From NCBI GenBank assembly GCA_946540675.1, contig CAMNIW010000046.1, positions 1-8,467 on the forward strand: a stretch of DNA of 8,467 nucleotides, read 5' to 3'. Shown one piece after another: positions 1-6,459 of this stretch. Within the stretch, counting starts at the first letter, position 1. Every line of letters begins with the position of its first letter. A program made the translations under genes and the position numbers. The notes under the pieces were generated by a model. It was given only the letters and a program-made list of their open reading frames with translations, did not search any database and was not told where the DNA came from. Source of the stretch: an uncultured Clostridia bacterium. Its GTDB lineage: Bacteria; Bacillota; Clostridia; Christensenellales; Borkfalkiaceae.

Positions 1-231
1 CGACGACAATCCCGCCGCTAAAATAACCGCGTTATCTATTCGGTGTTTCTCTAAAAAAGCCACCCCTTCGTCTGTCAAGCGGTTTTGGTCAAGATAACCC
101 GCAACTGTCAGATCCTTTATTCCATAACTTATTTGTTCTTCGGTTTTGAACAACTCGCGGGCAAGTTCGTCAACCGCAACCGTGTTGTTTTCTTTGATAA
201 GCCTTAATATATCAAATTGAATTTTATTCAT
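1..231 (-). CDS. Winged-helix/NTP-transferase fusion, LicC-like (partial, N-terminal 77 residues)
   Basis: The gene starts at an ATG at 231, preceded by AAAGGAG with a 6-nt spacer, and stays open to the window edge, so its C-terminus is missing. Residues 1 to about 60 read as a small winged-helix DNA-binding fold: a helix (FDILRLIKENNTVAVDELA), a second helix, and a wing ending in GYLDQNRLTDEGVAFLEKH. At residues 68-77 it switches to AVILAAGLSS, the start of the nucleotide-binding loop of sugar-phosphate and choline-phosphate nucleotidyltransferases. Proteins of this build in Clostridia are annotated as LicC-like or phosphocholine cytidylyltransferase family with an N-terminal HTH. The likely role, by family and by the licD-type gene 28 nt upstream, is making a CDP-activated polar group such as CDP-choline for transfer onto a surface glycan. 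The substrate is inferred. The catalytic part beyond the loop cannot be checked here. Confidence 0.75.
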   Translation of the reverse strand, partial: MNKIQFDILRLIKENNTVAVDELARELFKTEEQISYGIKDLTVAGYLDQNRLTDEGVAFLEKHRIDNAVILAAGLSS

Positions 232-259
232 AATTAACTCCTTTACCTTTAGTGTGACC

Positions 260-1075
260 TTAAATTTTATATGCGGTAAACGTGTGATGAGTGACCCGCT
301 TATCTTCCGGCGGCAACTCCATATAATTCCCGTACAAATTCGTTAAAAACTCATCATAGTTTTTCATCGCCGCAAACGTTTCGCCCTCAAAAACAATATC
401 GATCTTATCATCGTATAAGGAACGATTCATAATTTCCTTATCTCCGTAACAACCGCAAACGACTCCGACTTTTTCCGACTTTTCAAAACTCGTTTTGCTG
501 TAAATTTTTTCTATCTTTTTTATAAGCCTGCGCTGATTAACGCATCTGCTTAATATGTAAAATACAAACCTTATCGGCTCTATATACCATTTACGCCTTT
601 TATTTCTGAAAAACTTCTGCCAGTTGGAAGCCGTCAAAAGACTTCTCTTAAAGCGTGATTTATGGAGTAATTTCAACGCTTCCGAATAGTCGTTTCCGAG
701 CCCGTCCACAGGAAAAATATCTACGTATACTCCATATTCGGACTTTCGCCTGTTTACGTATTTTTCTTCGCACACGGTATCTTTATCGTACGCTTTTGCG
801 TATAATTCGGTAAAATTTTTATCCGTTTGATAACACGCGACGCCGAACGCCGTATCGTTATTTTTACAATAATCTATAAATTTTTCGTAATCCGGACGGG
901 GCATACATATATCTATATCATCGTCCCACGGAATATATCCGCCGTGCCTGACGGCCCCAAGCAACGTTCCTCCGTCCAAAAAATATCTGATATTCTGAGC
1001 GTCGCAAACTTCTTTGACTTGACATAAAACTTTGAACGCAATACGCTTTAGCTCAAGTGTCGTTATTTCGATCAT
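260..1075 (-). CDS. LicD-family phosphotransferase (271 aa)
   Basis: LicD-family proteins transfer phosphocholine or a related phospho-group from a CDP-activated donor to sugars of cell-surface polymers. The hallmark stretch is at residues 33-58: LDGGTLLGAVRHGG followed by YIPWDDDIDICM, whose Asp cluster (D51, D52, D53, D55) belongs to the nucleotidyltransferase-fold active site. A second conserved block, VYVDIFPVDG, follows near residue 120. The C-terminus (LPPEDKRVTHHTFTAYKI) matches the usual family ending. I chose the ATG at 1075 because GAGG lies 6 nt upstream. An upstream in-frame GTG at 1141 would overlap the preceding glycosyltransferase gene by 31 nt and add residues the family lacks. 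It lies 35 nt after the glycosyltransferase stop and 28 nt before the LicC-like gene, so the three look like one operon. There is no signal peptide, so it is probably cytoplasmic. Sampled base composition is low in GC (line 541-600: 21 of 60). The sugar acceptor is unknown. Confidence 0.9.
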   Translation of the reverse strand: MIEITTLELKRIAFKVLCQVKEVCDAQNIRYFLDGGTLLGAVRHGGYIPWDDDIDICMPRPDYEKFIDYCKNNDTAFGVACYQTDKNFTELYAKAYDKDTVCEEKYVNRRKSEYGVYVDIFPVDGLGNDYSEALKLLHKSRFKRSLLTASNWQKFFRNKRRKWYIEPIRFVFYILSRCVNQRRLIKKIEKIYSKTSFEKSEKVGVVCGCYGDKEIMNRSLYDDKIDIVFEGETFAAMKNYDEFLTNLYGNYMELPPEDKRVTHHTFTAYKI

Positions 1076-1110
1076 AAATCGCCTCGGTAGTGTTTTTTGG
1101 TTCCGTCTCT

Positions 1111-1932
1111 TTATTTTCTCGCAAATTTTTTGAACGCCCACTGTCTCATTCCGTTGGGCATCAACACGTAAAGTATAAATCTTACCGTTTTTGCCTTAAA
1201 ATATTGAAAACCGGTTATTATCTTGTTTTTCTTCATAAACTTAAACAAGTCCCGCTCGCTTTTATAGTACTTATACCCACCGCGCCTTCTGAACGTGTTT
1301 TTATCTATCCTTGCAAACACGAGATTTTCCGGAATATTTTTGAATTTACACCCCGCAAGATACATCCGTACCCACAGGTAACTGTCTTCATCGTAATGCC
1401 AAGGCAAATATCCGCCCGCCTTTATAAGTTCGGATTTTTTCATCATTACGGTCATATGGTTGAACGGACATCTCTTTTTAAGATAATCGCAAATATCTTT
1501 ATGTTCGGCAGGAAGCTTTCTTTCGGATACCACGTTGGAAATATCCCCTATAAATTCCGCAATATCGGAACCGACAATAGACAACTCTTCGTCTTCTTCA
1601 AAACATTTAAGTTGTTTTTCGCACCTTTCGGCAATACATATATCGTCGGTATCCATTCTTGCGATGAGCTCATACCGACAATAATCCGTGCCTGTTCTCA
1701 AAGCGTTGCCGAGTCCGACGTTGTTTTCTATCGGAACAACTGTATATAAAGACGGATTTTTACCCGCGAGATCGTCTATATAATTTTTCAGGTCTTCGGG
1801 AATTTGCCCGTCTATAACTATTACTATCTGAGATGGTTTTACGGTCTGGTTTTCCATACTTTCGACCGTAAGTTTCATTTCATCCGTTTTGGTGTTTTTA
1901 TACACCGACGTCAAAAAACAATATTCCGACAT
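1111..1932 (-). CDS. Family 2 glycosyltransferase, AmsE-like (273 aa)
   Basis: This is an inverting GT-A glycosyltransferase that adds a sugar from an NDP-donor during assembly of a surface polysaccharide. Numbering is from the ATG at 1932. Residues 4-13 (YCFLTSVYKN) form the first beta strand and nucleotide loop. Residues 36-42 (IVIVIDG) form the second strand. NNVGLGNALRTG lies at 70-81, and ARMDTDD (91-97) carries the metal-binding DxD motif. A later EDSYLWVRM holds the expected ED acceptor or base motif. The order resembles the AmsE-like (amylovoran) subgroup. No membrane segment is evident; the basic, aromatic C-terminus (about 225-273) could lie on the membrane. The start is uncertain: ATG at 1944 and ATG at 1932 are both possible, with no strong SD for either. 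The family's usual short N-terminus favours 1932. A TTG at 1968 lies inside the promoter -10 box and is excluded. First gene of the glycan operon. Confidence 0.88.
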   Translation of the reverse strand: MSEYCFLTSVYKNTKTDEMKLTVESMENQTVKPSQIVIVIDGQIPEDLKNYIDDLAGKNPSLYTVVPIENNVGLGNALRTGTDYCRYELIARMDTDDICIAERCEKQLKCFEEDEELSIVGSDIAEFIGDISNVVSERKLPAEHKDICDYLKKRCPFNHMTVMMKKSELIKAGGYLPWHYDEDSYLWVRMYLAGCKFKNIPENLVFARIDKNTFRRRGGYKYYKSERDLFKFMKKNKIITGFQYFKAKTVRFILYVLMPNGMRQWAFKKFARK

Positions 1933-1967
1933 ACAAGTACCCATTATAAATATATTTGATAATACCA

Positions 1968-1996
1968 ATTATACAATATTAGTCGCATAAATGCAA
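1968..1996 (-). promoter_or_regulatory. Sigma-A-type promoter of the glycan operon
   Basis: On the minus strand, TTGCAT (1996-1991) and a perfect TATAAT (1973-1968) are separated by exactly 17 nt. Transcription should start near 1961, giving a leader of about 17-30 nt before the glycosyltransferase start. It lies downstream of the degV terminator, so the glycan operon appears to be independently transcribed. Confidence 0.72.
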
Positions 1997-2048
1997 TTGA
2001 TTTTCCGAGTATTGCCGAATACTTGCTCCGTCGCGGCGGCAAAACGGC

Positions 2049-2082
2049 AAAAACCCCGCCTCGAAATTGCCGCGGCGGGGTT
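2049..2082 (-). terminator. Rho-independent terminator of the degV-family gene
   Basis: Read on the minus strand, AACCCCGCC (2082-2074) pairs perfectly with GGCGGGGTT (2060-2052) across a 13-nt loop, and a run of five T residues ends the arm (2053-2049). It begins 13 nt after the degV-family stop codon. It separates that gene from the glycan operon promoter. Confidence 0.82.
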
Positions 2083-2095
2083 AAAATTTTCTTAT

Positions 2096-2986
2096 TTATA
2101 TAGGTCTTTCTTCGTTAGAAAGAAACGCGTACGCGACCGCGTCCGGACCTAAATGAGATCCGATTATGGGTCCTATCATCCTTATCTCGGTCGTCACGCC
2201 GTACGCTTCTTTAAGTTGCGCCGCAAGATCTTGCGCAAGTTCTTCGTTGTCGGTGTGCGCTACGTATACCGTCGGATAGTCGGCGTTTAAGGTGTACTTC
2301 TCGAACTCCTTGACTATTGTCTTGAAAGTCTTTTTAAGCCCCCTTACCTTCATATAGTTTTCGAGTTTGCCTATCTTGTTGAACACTATTACGGGGTGTA
2401 TGTCGAGCATCGTTCCGACGACGGCCGCCGCGCCCGATATACGTCCGCCGCGCTTTAAGTACATAAGGTCCTTGACCACGATAAAGTGCTGTATCTTTTC
2501 CTTTACCGAATTGACGTAGTCGTACGTCTCCTGCAAGGTCTTGCCCTTGTCGCGCATATCGACGGCGATGTTTACGAGCATCCCCTGTCCGACCGTCGTC
2601 GTGTGGCTCTCGACGCAAAGCACGTGAAAGTCGGGATAAGTCTTTTGTACTTCTTCCACCGCCTGACGCGCAACGTCGACCGTGGGCGAAAGCCCGTAAC
2701 TTATTGTAAAGTGTATGGCTTCCTTTACTCCCCTTTGCGCCATATCGTAAAAATGTTCGAGATGGCAGGCGTAGTTGAGCATACTCGTCTTAGATACGAT
2801 GCCCGCGCGGAGTTTATCGTAATATTCTTTATATTCTTCTTTCGTCTGATAGTCGTCGAGATATTCGTTCAATCCGTCTTTCTCCGCAAGCGTATAGTGC
2901 AGCGGAACGAAGAACAATCCTTTTTCCCGTATCTCTTCGGCATAAAGATCGCACGTCGAATCGGTGGAAACATCAAAATTTTTCAT
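2096..2986 (-). CDS. DegV family (FakB-like) fatty-acid-binding protein (296 aa)
   Basis: DegV/FakB proteins bind a single fatty acid in a two-domain EDD fold. FakB members present it to the kinase FakA, which makes acyl-phosphate for phospholipid synthesis. Visible signatures are STDSTCDL (7-14), SKTS (65-68), TISYGLSPT (94-102, the acyl-carboxylate loop), VESHTTTVGQGMLV (125-138), DLMYLKRGGRIS (173-184) and IGPIIGSHLGPDAVA (271-285). Length is normal for the family. The ATG at 2986 has AAGGAG 8 nt upstream. An earlier in-frame TTG at 3070 would put the promoter inside the coding region and is rejected. No fakA is in view, so assignment to fatty-acid kinase partnership is by family only. Many Clostridia carry several paralogues, and the exact ligand cannot be read from the sequence. 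It sits alone between a promoter and a terminator. Confidence 0.93.
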   Translation of the reverse strand: MKNFDVSTDSTCDLYAEEIREKGLFFVPLHYTLAEKDGLNEYLDDYQTKEEYKEYYDKLRAGIVSKTSMLNYACHLEHFYDMAQRGVKEAIHFTISYGLSPTVDVARQAVEEVQKTYPDFHVLCVESHTTTVGQGMLVNIAVDMRDKGKTLQETYDYVNSVKEKIQHFIVVKDLMYLKRGGRISGAAAVVGTMLDIHPVIVFNKIGKLENYMKVRGLKKTFKTIVKEFEKYTLNADYPTVYVAHTDNEELAQDLAAQLKEAYGVTTEIRMIGPIIGSHLGPDAVAYAFLSNEERPI

Positions 2987-3016
2987 ACCGTTATCTCCTT
3001 TTTGAGATTTTCTTAT

Positions 3017-3045
3017 AGTATAACAAAAAAATTTTCTTTTGTATA
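3017..3045 (-). promoter_or_regulatory. Extended -10 promoter of the degV-family gene
   Basis: On the minus strand TGT-TATACT gives an extended -10 (TGn at 3025-3023, hexamer 3022-3017). A weak -35-like TATACA (3045-3040) lies 17 nt upstream. Predicted transcription start is near 3010, leaving a leader of about 24 nt that includes AAGGAG. The four-of-six -35 match is weak, but the extended -10 compensates. Confidence 0.6.
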
Positions 3046-3114
3046 CGGATTTGCGGATTTGTTTGTACAATTAGTGAAATATTCAACACCGCAGTGCTTT
3101 AATGTAGAACAATT

Positions 3115-3149
3115 ACGCGGTCGCAAACAAGTTTGCGACCGCGTTTTTT
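3115..3149 (+). terminator. Perfect 14-bp terminator hairpin at the clpX 3' end, T-run on the plus strand
   Basis: ACGCGGTCGCAAAC (3115-3128) and GTTTGCGACCGCGT (3131-3144) are exact complements with a 2-nt gap. On the plus strand the arm runs into six T residues (3144-3149). It starts 5 nt beyond the clpX stop, so its natural customer is the minus-strand operon. On that strand, however, the hairpin is followed by AATTGTTCT rather than a T-run. It may stop both strands, with better signals on plus. Confidence 0.65.
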
Positions 3150-3154
3150 ACAAT

Positions 3155-4387
3155 TTACGCTATGATCTTTTTTACGACTTCGGGCTGTTTCAGACCCAGA
3201 ACGACGTCTTTGTCTATGATTATCTTTTCGACGTCTTCTTCGGACGGTATGTCGTACATACTGTCGAGCATAAGGTTCTCGAAAATAGTCCTTAAACCCC
3301 TTGCTCCCGTCTTTAAGGCGATGGCTTTTTTGGCGACTTCACGAACCGCGTCGTCGGTTATCACGAGTTCAACGTGGTCGAGCCCGACGAGTTTGCGGTA
3401 TTGCTTTACTATCGCGTTTTTAGGCTCGGTCATAATCTTTACGAGCGCGGTTTCGTCGAGCGCGTGAAGTCCGACCACTATGGGTATTCTCCCGACAAAT
3501 TCGGGTATAAGTCCGTATTTGGTCAGATCGTGCGGCTGGATCTCGTCTACGTAAGCGTCCGAAACGTCGACGTTTTTGGGACTCCCCAAAAATCCGAACG
3601 AAGAATTGTCCTTTCGCTTGTTGACTATCTTGTCGAGCCCCACGAACGCTCCGCCGCATATAAACAAAATGTTGGTGGTGTCTATCCTTATGAAATCCTG
3701 CTGGGGGTGTTTTCTTCCGCCCTGCGGGGGCACGGACGCCACGGTGGACTCTATGATTTTGAGAAGAGCCTGCTGAACGCCTTCGCCGCTGACGTCGCGG
3801 GTTATCGAGACGTTTTCGCTTTTACGGGCGATCTTGTCTATCTCGTCGATATAGATTATTCCGCGCTGAGCCTTTTCCACGTCGTAATCGGCGTTTTGTA
3901 TGAGTTTGAGCAAGATATTCTCGACGTCTTCCCCGACGTAGCCCGCTTCGGTGAGAGTCGTCGCGTCGGCGACCGCAAACGGAACGTTGAGTATCTTGGC
4001 AAGCGTTCTCGCAAGCAAAGTCTTGCCCGATCCCGTGGGACCGAGTAAAAGTATATTGCTCTTTTCTATTTCGGTGTCGTCGCCCTTGTCGGCCACGGCG
4101 TTCACCCTTTTATAATGGTTGTATACGGCGACCGAAAGCACTTTTTTGGCTTTGTCCTGTCCGACGATATACTTGTCGAGTTCGGCTTTTATCTCGTGCG
4201 GTTTGAGAAGTTTTACGGCTTTCGGCGACTGTTTTTCTTCGGTCGCCGCGAGAACTTCCCTGCACGTCTCTATACACTCGTCGCAAATATATACGCCGTT
4301 GGGTCCCGCCACGAGTTTTTTTGCGAGATCCTTGGGTTTTCCGCAAAAAGAGCAGAACATTTCGTCGTCTTTATTATATTTGGTCAT
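3155..4387 (-). CDS. clpX: ATP-dependent Clp protease ATP-binding subunit ClpX (410 aa)
   Basis: ClpX is the hexameric AAA+ unfoldase that recognises tagged substrates and threads them into ClpP. It acts in the cytoplasm. All hallmarks are visible: the zinc-binding domain with C12, C15, C35 and C38; Walker A GPTGSGKT (116-123); pore-1 loop GYVG (149-152); Walker B IIYIDEID (177-184); the RKH pore loop (225-227); the arginine-finger region EFVGRIP (R300); and sensor-2 GAR (361-363). The ClpP-docking loop reads FGF (264-266) where the family usually has an aliphatic residue before GF. Length is typical. The ATG at 4387 uses AAAAGGAT as its SD, and that SD lies within the last codons of clpP (stop at 4393), so the pair is probably translationally coupled. 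It is the last gene of tig-clpP-clpX. ClpXP is the protease known in Bacillus to remove Ala-tailed proteins made by RqcH, which is encoded just upstream on the other strand. Confidence 0.98.
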   Translation of the reverse strand: MTKYNKDDEMFCSFCGKPKDLAKKLVAGPNGVYICDECIETCREVLAATEEKQSPKAVKLLKPHEIKAELDKYIVGQDKAKKVLSVAVYNHYKRVNAVADKGDDTEIEKSNILLLGPTGSGKTLLARTLAKILNVPFAVADATTLTEAGYVGEDVENILLKLIQNADYDVEKAQRGIIYIDEIDKIARKSENVSITRDVSGEGVQQALLKIIESTVASVPPQGGRKHPQQDFIRIDTTNILFICGGAFVGLDKIVNKRKDNSSFGFLGSPKNVDVSDAYVDEIQPHDLTKYGLIPEFVGRIPIVVGLHALDETALVKIMTEPKNAIVKQYRKLVGLDHVELVITDDAVREVAKKAIALKTGARGLRTIFENLMLDSMYDIPSEEDVEKIIIDKDVVLGLKQPEVVKKIIA

Positions 4388-4392
4388 TTCGG

Positions 4393-4977
4393 TTAAATCC
4401 TTTTAGGTTGAACTTTGTCTATTATCCCGTATCCGAGAGCCTGTTCCGCCGTGAGATAGTTGTCGCGGTCGGTGTCTTTCTCGATCTGTTCTACGGGTTT
4501 GCCGGTGTTTTCGGCGAGTATGGCGTTGAGCCTTTTCCTGATTTCGAGAATATGCTCCGCCTGTATCTTTATGTCGCTCGCCTGTCCCTGCGCGCCGCCG
4601 AGCGGCTGGTGTATCATTATCTCGCTGGACGGAAGGGCGTAACGCTTGCCTTTGGTCCCGCTGGAAAGAAGGAACGCGCCCATGCTCGCCGCCATACCGA
4701 CGCAAATGGTGGAAACGTCGCACTTGATGAAGTTCATCGTGTCGTATATGGCGAGCCCTGCGGTAACGCTTCCGCCCGGACTGTTTATATATATGTTGAT
4801 GTCCTTTTCGGCGTCGACGTGTTCGAGATACAAAAGTTCCGCTACGACTGTGTTGGCGACCGCGTCGTCTATCTCGCCGGTTATGAAAATTATTCTCTCT
4901 TCGAGTAATTTGGAATAGATGTCGTAAGACCTTTCGCCCCTGTCGGTCTGGTCCACGACCATAGGTATAAGAGCCAT
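4393..4977 (-). CDS. clpP: ATP-dependent Clp protease proteolytic subunit ClpP (194 aa)
   Basis: ClpP is the serine peptidase that forms the two-ring, 14-subunit degradation chamber capped by ClpX (and other Clp ATPases if present). The catalytic triad is intact: S98 in GMAASMG, H123 in EIMIHQPLGG and D172 in DTDRDN. INSPGGS (64-70) gives the oxyanion-hole strand, and the N-terminal MALIPMVVDQ matches the axial loop region, which starts without an obvious propeptide. Length is normal. The ATG at 4977 has GGAG 8 nt upstream. A GG of that SD can pair in a small hairpin described separately. clpX follows after 5 nt, and the upstream neighbour tig is 68 nt away across a terminator-like hairpin. 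ClpP may therefore be partly uncoupled from tig expression. Confidence 0.98.
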   Translation of the reverse strand: MALIPMVVDQTDRGERSYDIYSKLLEERIIFITGEIDDAVANTVVAELLYLEHVDAEKDINIYINSPGGSVTAGLAIYDTMNFIKCDVSTICVGMAASMGAFLLSSGTKGKRYALPSSEIMIHQPLGGAQGQASDIKIQAEHILEIRKRLNAILAENTGKPVEQIEKDTDRDNYLTAEQALGYGIIDKVQPKRI

Positions 4978-4987
4978 ATTTTTTTCT

Positions 4988-5003
4988 CCGTTTATAAAAA
5001 CGG
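4988..5003 (-). promoter_or_regulatory. Small hairpin covering part of the clpP ribosome binding site
   Basis: On the minus strand CCGTTT (5003-4998) can pair with AAACGG (4993-4988) around a TTAT loop. The 3' arm includes the first two G residues of the clpP GGAG (4989-4986). The same stretch contains the T-run of the preceding terminator hairpin, so the two structures share sequence. The stem is short (6 bp), and a regulatory role is inference. Confidence 0.4.
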
Positions 5004-5035
5004 GGGTAATACTTTCAACGGAAAACTATTACCCC
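4996..5035 (-). terminator. Intrinsic terminator/attenuator hairpin between tig and clpP
   Basis: On the minus strand GGGGTAATA (5035-5027) pairs with TATTACCCC (5011-5003), extended inside the 15-nt loop by TTTC/GAAA, and is followed by C, G and five T residues (5000-4996). On the plus strand the same hairpin runs into seven T residues (5036-5042), so it could act in both directions. In an operon whose downstream genes lack a clear promoter of their own, this is best read as a partial terminator that sets the tig to clpPX ratio. Confidence 0.68.
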
Positions 5036-5045
5036 TTTTTTTGTT

Positions 5046-6335
5046 TTAAGCGATCTCGTTGTTTTCGGTAAGGAATTTGAAAAGTTTGTCGATTATCACG
5101 TCGTTGCGGATATAATCTCTCTGCTTTTCGTTCATTCCCTTGGAATACTCTTCGACGGTCTTTTTAGCCGCCGCCGCGCGTTCCGCTATCTTCGCTTCAA
5201 CTTCTTCTTCGGTAGCGTCGATCTTTTCGTCGGTAAGTATCTTGTCTATAACGAGTTGACTCTTGACGTTTTGTTCCGCCTGCGCTTTATAGCCCGCTCT
5301 GAACTCTTCCATAGTCTTGCCGGTATATTTGAGATACCCGTCGATATCCATACCCGAATACATAAGTTGATATCTGACGTTCTGGACGATGTTGTCTATC
5401 TGCCTTTCGATGAGCGCGTCGGGGATTTCGACTTCGCTCGTTTCGGTTATCGCCTTTATTATCTTATCTTCAGTCTCGGATTTCGCCCTTTGCGCGTTTG
5501 CCTTTTCAAGCCTTTCGCGTATGGCGGCCTTGTACGCTTCGACCGTTTCGTCGCCCGTCTTTTCCTTGACGAATTCGTCGGTGAGTTCGGGAAGTTTCTT
5601 TTCCTTTATCTCGCGGAGAGTAACCGTGAACACCGCGTCTTTACCCGCGAGTTCCTTTGCTCCGTACTCATCGGGGAATCTGACGTTTATATCCTTGGTC
5701 TCGCCGACGTTCATACCGACGACGCCGTCTTCGAATCCGGGAATAAACTGTCCGCTTCCCAAAGTGAGATTCTGATTTTCCGCCGTGCCGCCGTCGAACT
5801 TGACGCCGTCTATCGCGCCCGAGTAGTCGATAACGGTTATATCGCCGTTTTTCGCCGCTCTTCCTTCGACTTTTTCCTGAGTGGCGTGCTGCTCTAAAAG
5901 CCTGTTCACTTCGGTAGTCACGTCGTCGTCGTTTACATTATACTCAACTTTTTCGATCTTTATACCTTTGTATGCGCCGATTTTGACTTCGGGTTTTACC
6001 GCGACGGTAGCCGTCATCGTTATTCCCTTGTCGTCTATCTTGTCGATGCCGAGAACGGGCGAATCGACGGGATATATCGTCTCGGTCTCTTTGTCGAGAA
6101 CGTCGTAGTAATATTTGCCGAACGCTTCGTTTATGGCGTCTTCATAGAAAACTTCTTTGCCGTAAACGCGGTCTATAACGTTTTTGGGAACGTGTCCTTT
6201 TCTGAAGCCGTTGACCCTGTATTTTGCCTTGGTCTTCTCGTAAGCGGCCTGCTGAGCCGCCGTCCACTCTTTCTCGGTAAGCGTTATCTTTATCTTTACC
6301 GTGCTTTTTTCGCCTGCTTCGTAACTGTATTTCAT
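5046..6335 (-). CDS. tig: Trigger factor, ribosome-associated chaperone and peptidyl-prolyl isomerase (429 aa)
   Basis: Trigger factor docks at the ribosome exit tunnel and shields emerging chains. Three parts are visible in order. The N-terminal ribosome-binding domain has the signature GFRKGHVP at residues 43-50. The FKBP-type isomerase domain (about 163-243) opens with NGDITVIDYSGAIDG, contains GSGQFIPGFEDGVVGMNVGE, and ends with VFTVTLREIKEKKLPEL. The charged, helical C-terminal chaperone domain runs from about 250 to 429. Total length is normal. I chose the ATG at 6335, which has AGGAG 6-7 nt upstream. An in-frame GTG at 6380 falls inside the promoter spacer and is rejected. It is first in the tig-clpP-clpX operon, an arrangement common in Bacillota and Proteobacteria. 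It is transcribed away from rqcH, with both start regions in a 174-bp gap. Nothing in the protein looks damaged. Confidence 0.97.
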   Translation of the reverse strand: MKYSYEAGEKSTVKIKITLTEKEWTAAQQAAYEKTKAKYRVNGFRKGHVPKNVIDRVYGKEVFYEDAINEAFGKYYYDVLDKETETIYPVDSPVLGIDKIDDKGITMTATVAVKPEVKIGAYKGIKIEKVEYNVNDDDVTTEVNRLLEQHATQEKVEGRAAKNGDITVIDYSGAIDGVKFDGGTAENQNLTLGSGQFIPGFEDGVVGMNVGETKDINVRFPDEYGAKELAGKDAVFTVTLREIKEKKLPELTDEFVKEKTGDETVEAYKAAIRERLEKANAQRAKSETEDKIIKAITETSEVEIPDALIERQIDNIVQNVRYQLMYSGMDIDGYLKYTGKTMEEFRAGYKAQAEQNVKSQLVIDKILTDEKIDATEEEVEAKIAERAAAAKKTVEEYSKGMNEKQRDYIRNDVIIDKLFKFLTENNEIA

Positions 6336-6370
6336 ACCTGTCTCCTGTTTGCACTTATGGTTTCCTATGT

Positions 6371-6399
6371 ATTTTAGCACATTTTATTGCGATTTGCAA
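6371..6399 (-). promoter_or_regulatory. Extended -10 promoter of tig-clpP-clpX
   Basis: On the minus strand TTGCAA (6399-6394) and TAAAAT (6376-6371) are 17 nt apart, and TGC directly before the -10 gives an extended -10 element. Transcription should start near 6364, about 29 nt before the tig ATG. I see no CIRCE or CtsR-type repeat here that would mark heat-shock control. Confidence 0.68.
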
Positions 6400-6418
6400 A
6401 TTTTTCCGTCTATAAAAT

Positions 6419-6447
6419 TTTACTTTTGAAAGGTTTTTATATATAAT
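6419..6447 (+). promoter_or_regulatory. Promoter of rqcH
   Basis: On the plus strand TTTACT (6419-6424) and a perfect TATAAT (6442-6447) are 17 nt apart. Transcription would start near 6454, giving a leader of about 56 nt that contains a 10-bp hairpin. The alternative -35 TTGAAA (6426-6431) has no well-spaced strong -10. This promoter and the tig promoter point away from each other, with their -35 boxes about 20 bp apart. Confidence 0.58.
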
Positions 6448-6459
6448 TATCTTATAAAC

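Noticed and set aside
1076..1141. Longer LicD start at a GTG at 1141 overlapping the glycosyltransferase gene
   Set aside because: The added residues are basic and not family-like, and GAGG sits correctly before the ATG at 1075.
2037..2052. Tandem CGGCAAAA repeat
   Set aside because: It is only two 8-bp copies, partly overlapping the degV terminator tail, and too short to be a meaningful repeat array.
2987..3070. Longer DegV-family start at a TTG at 3070
   Set aside because: It would place the extended -10 promoter within the coding region. The ATG at 2986 has a clear AAGGAG.
3374..4048. Long open frame on the plus strand opposite clpX, and similar ones opposite tig, degV and rqcH
   Set aside because: They are shadow frames caused by codon bias of the real genes. 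None has an SD or a recognisable domain, while the opposite strand encodes complete conserved proteins.
4991..5018. Promoter-like TTGAAA and TATAAA, 16 nt apart, on the minus strand before clpP
   Set aside because: Transcription would start near 4984, downstream of the clpP GGAG (4989-4986), leaving a nearly leaderless mRNA. The boxes are better explained as parts of the terminator hairpin loop and T-run.
6336..6380. Longer trigger factor start at a GTG at 6380
   Set aside because: It lies inside the spacer of the tig promoter and has no SD. The ATG at 6335 has AGGAG at good spacing and gives the normal family N-terminus.
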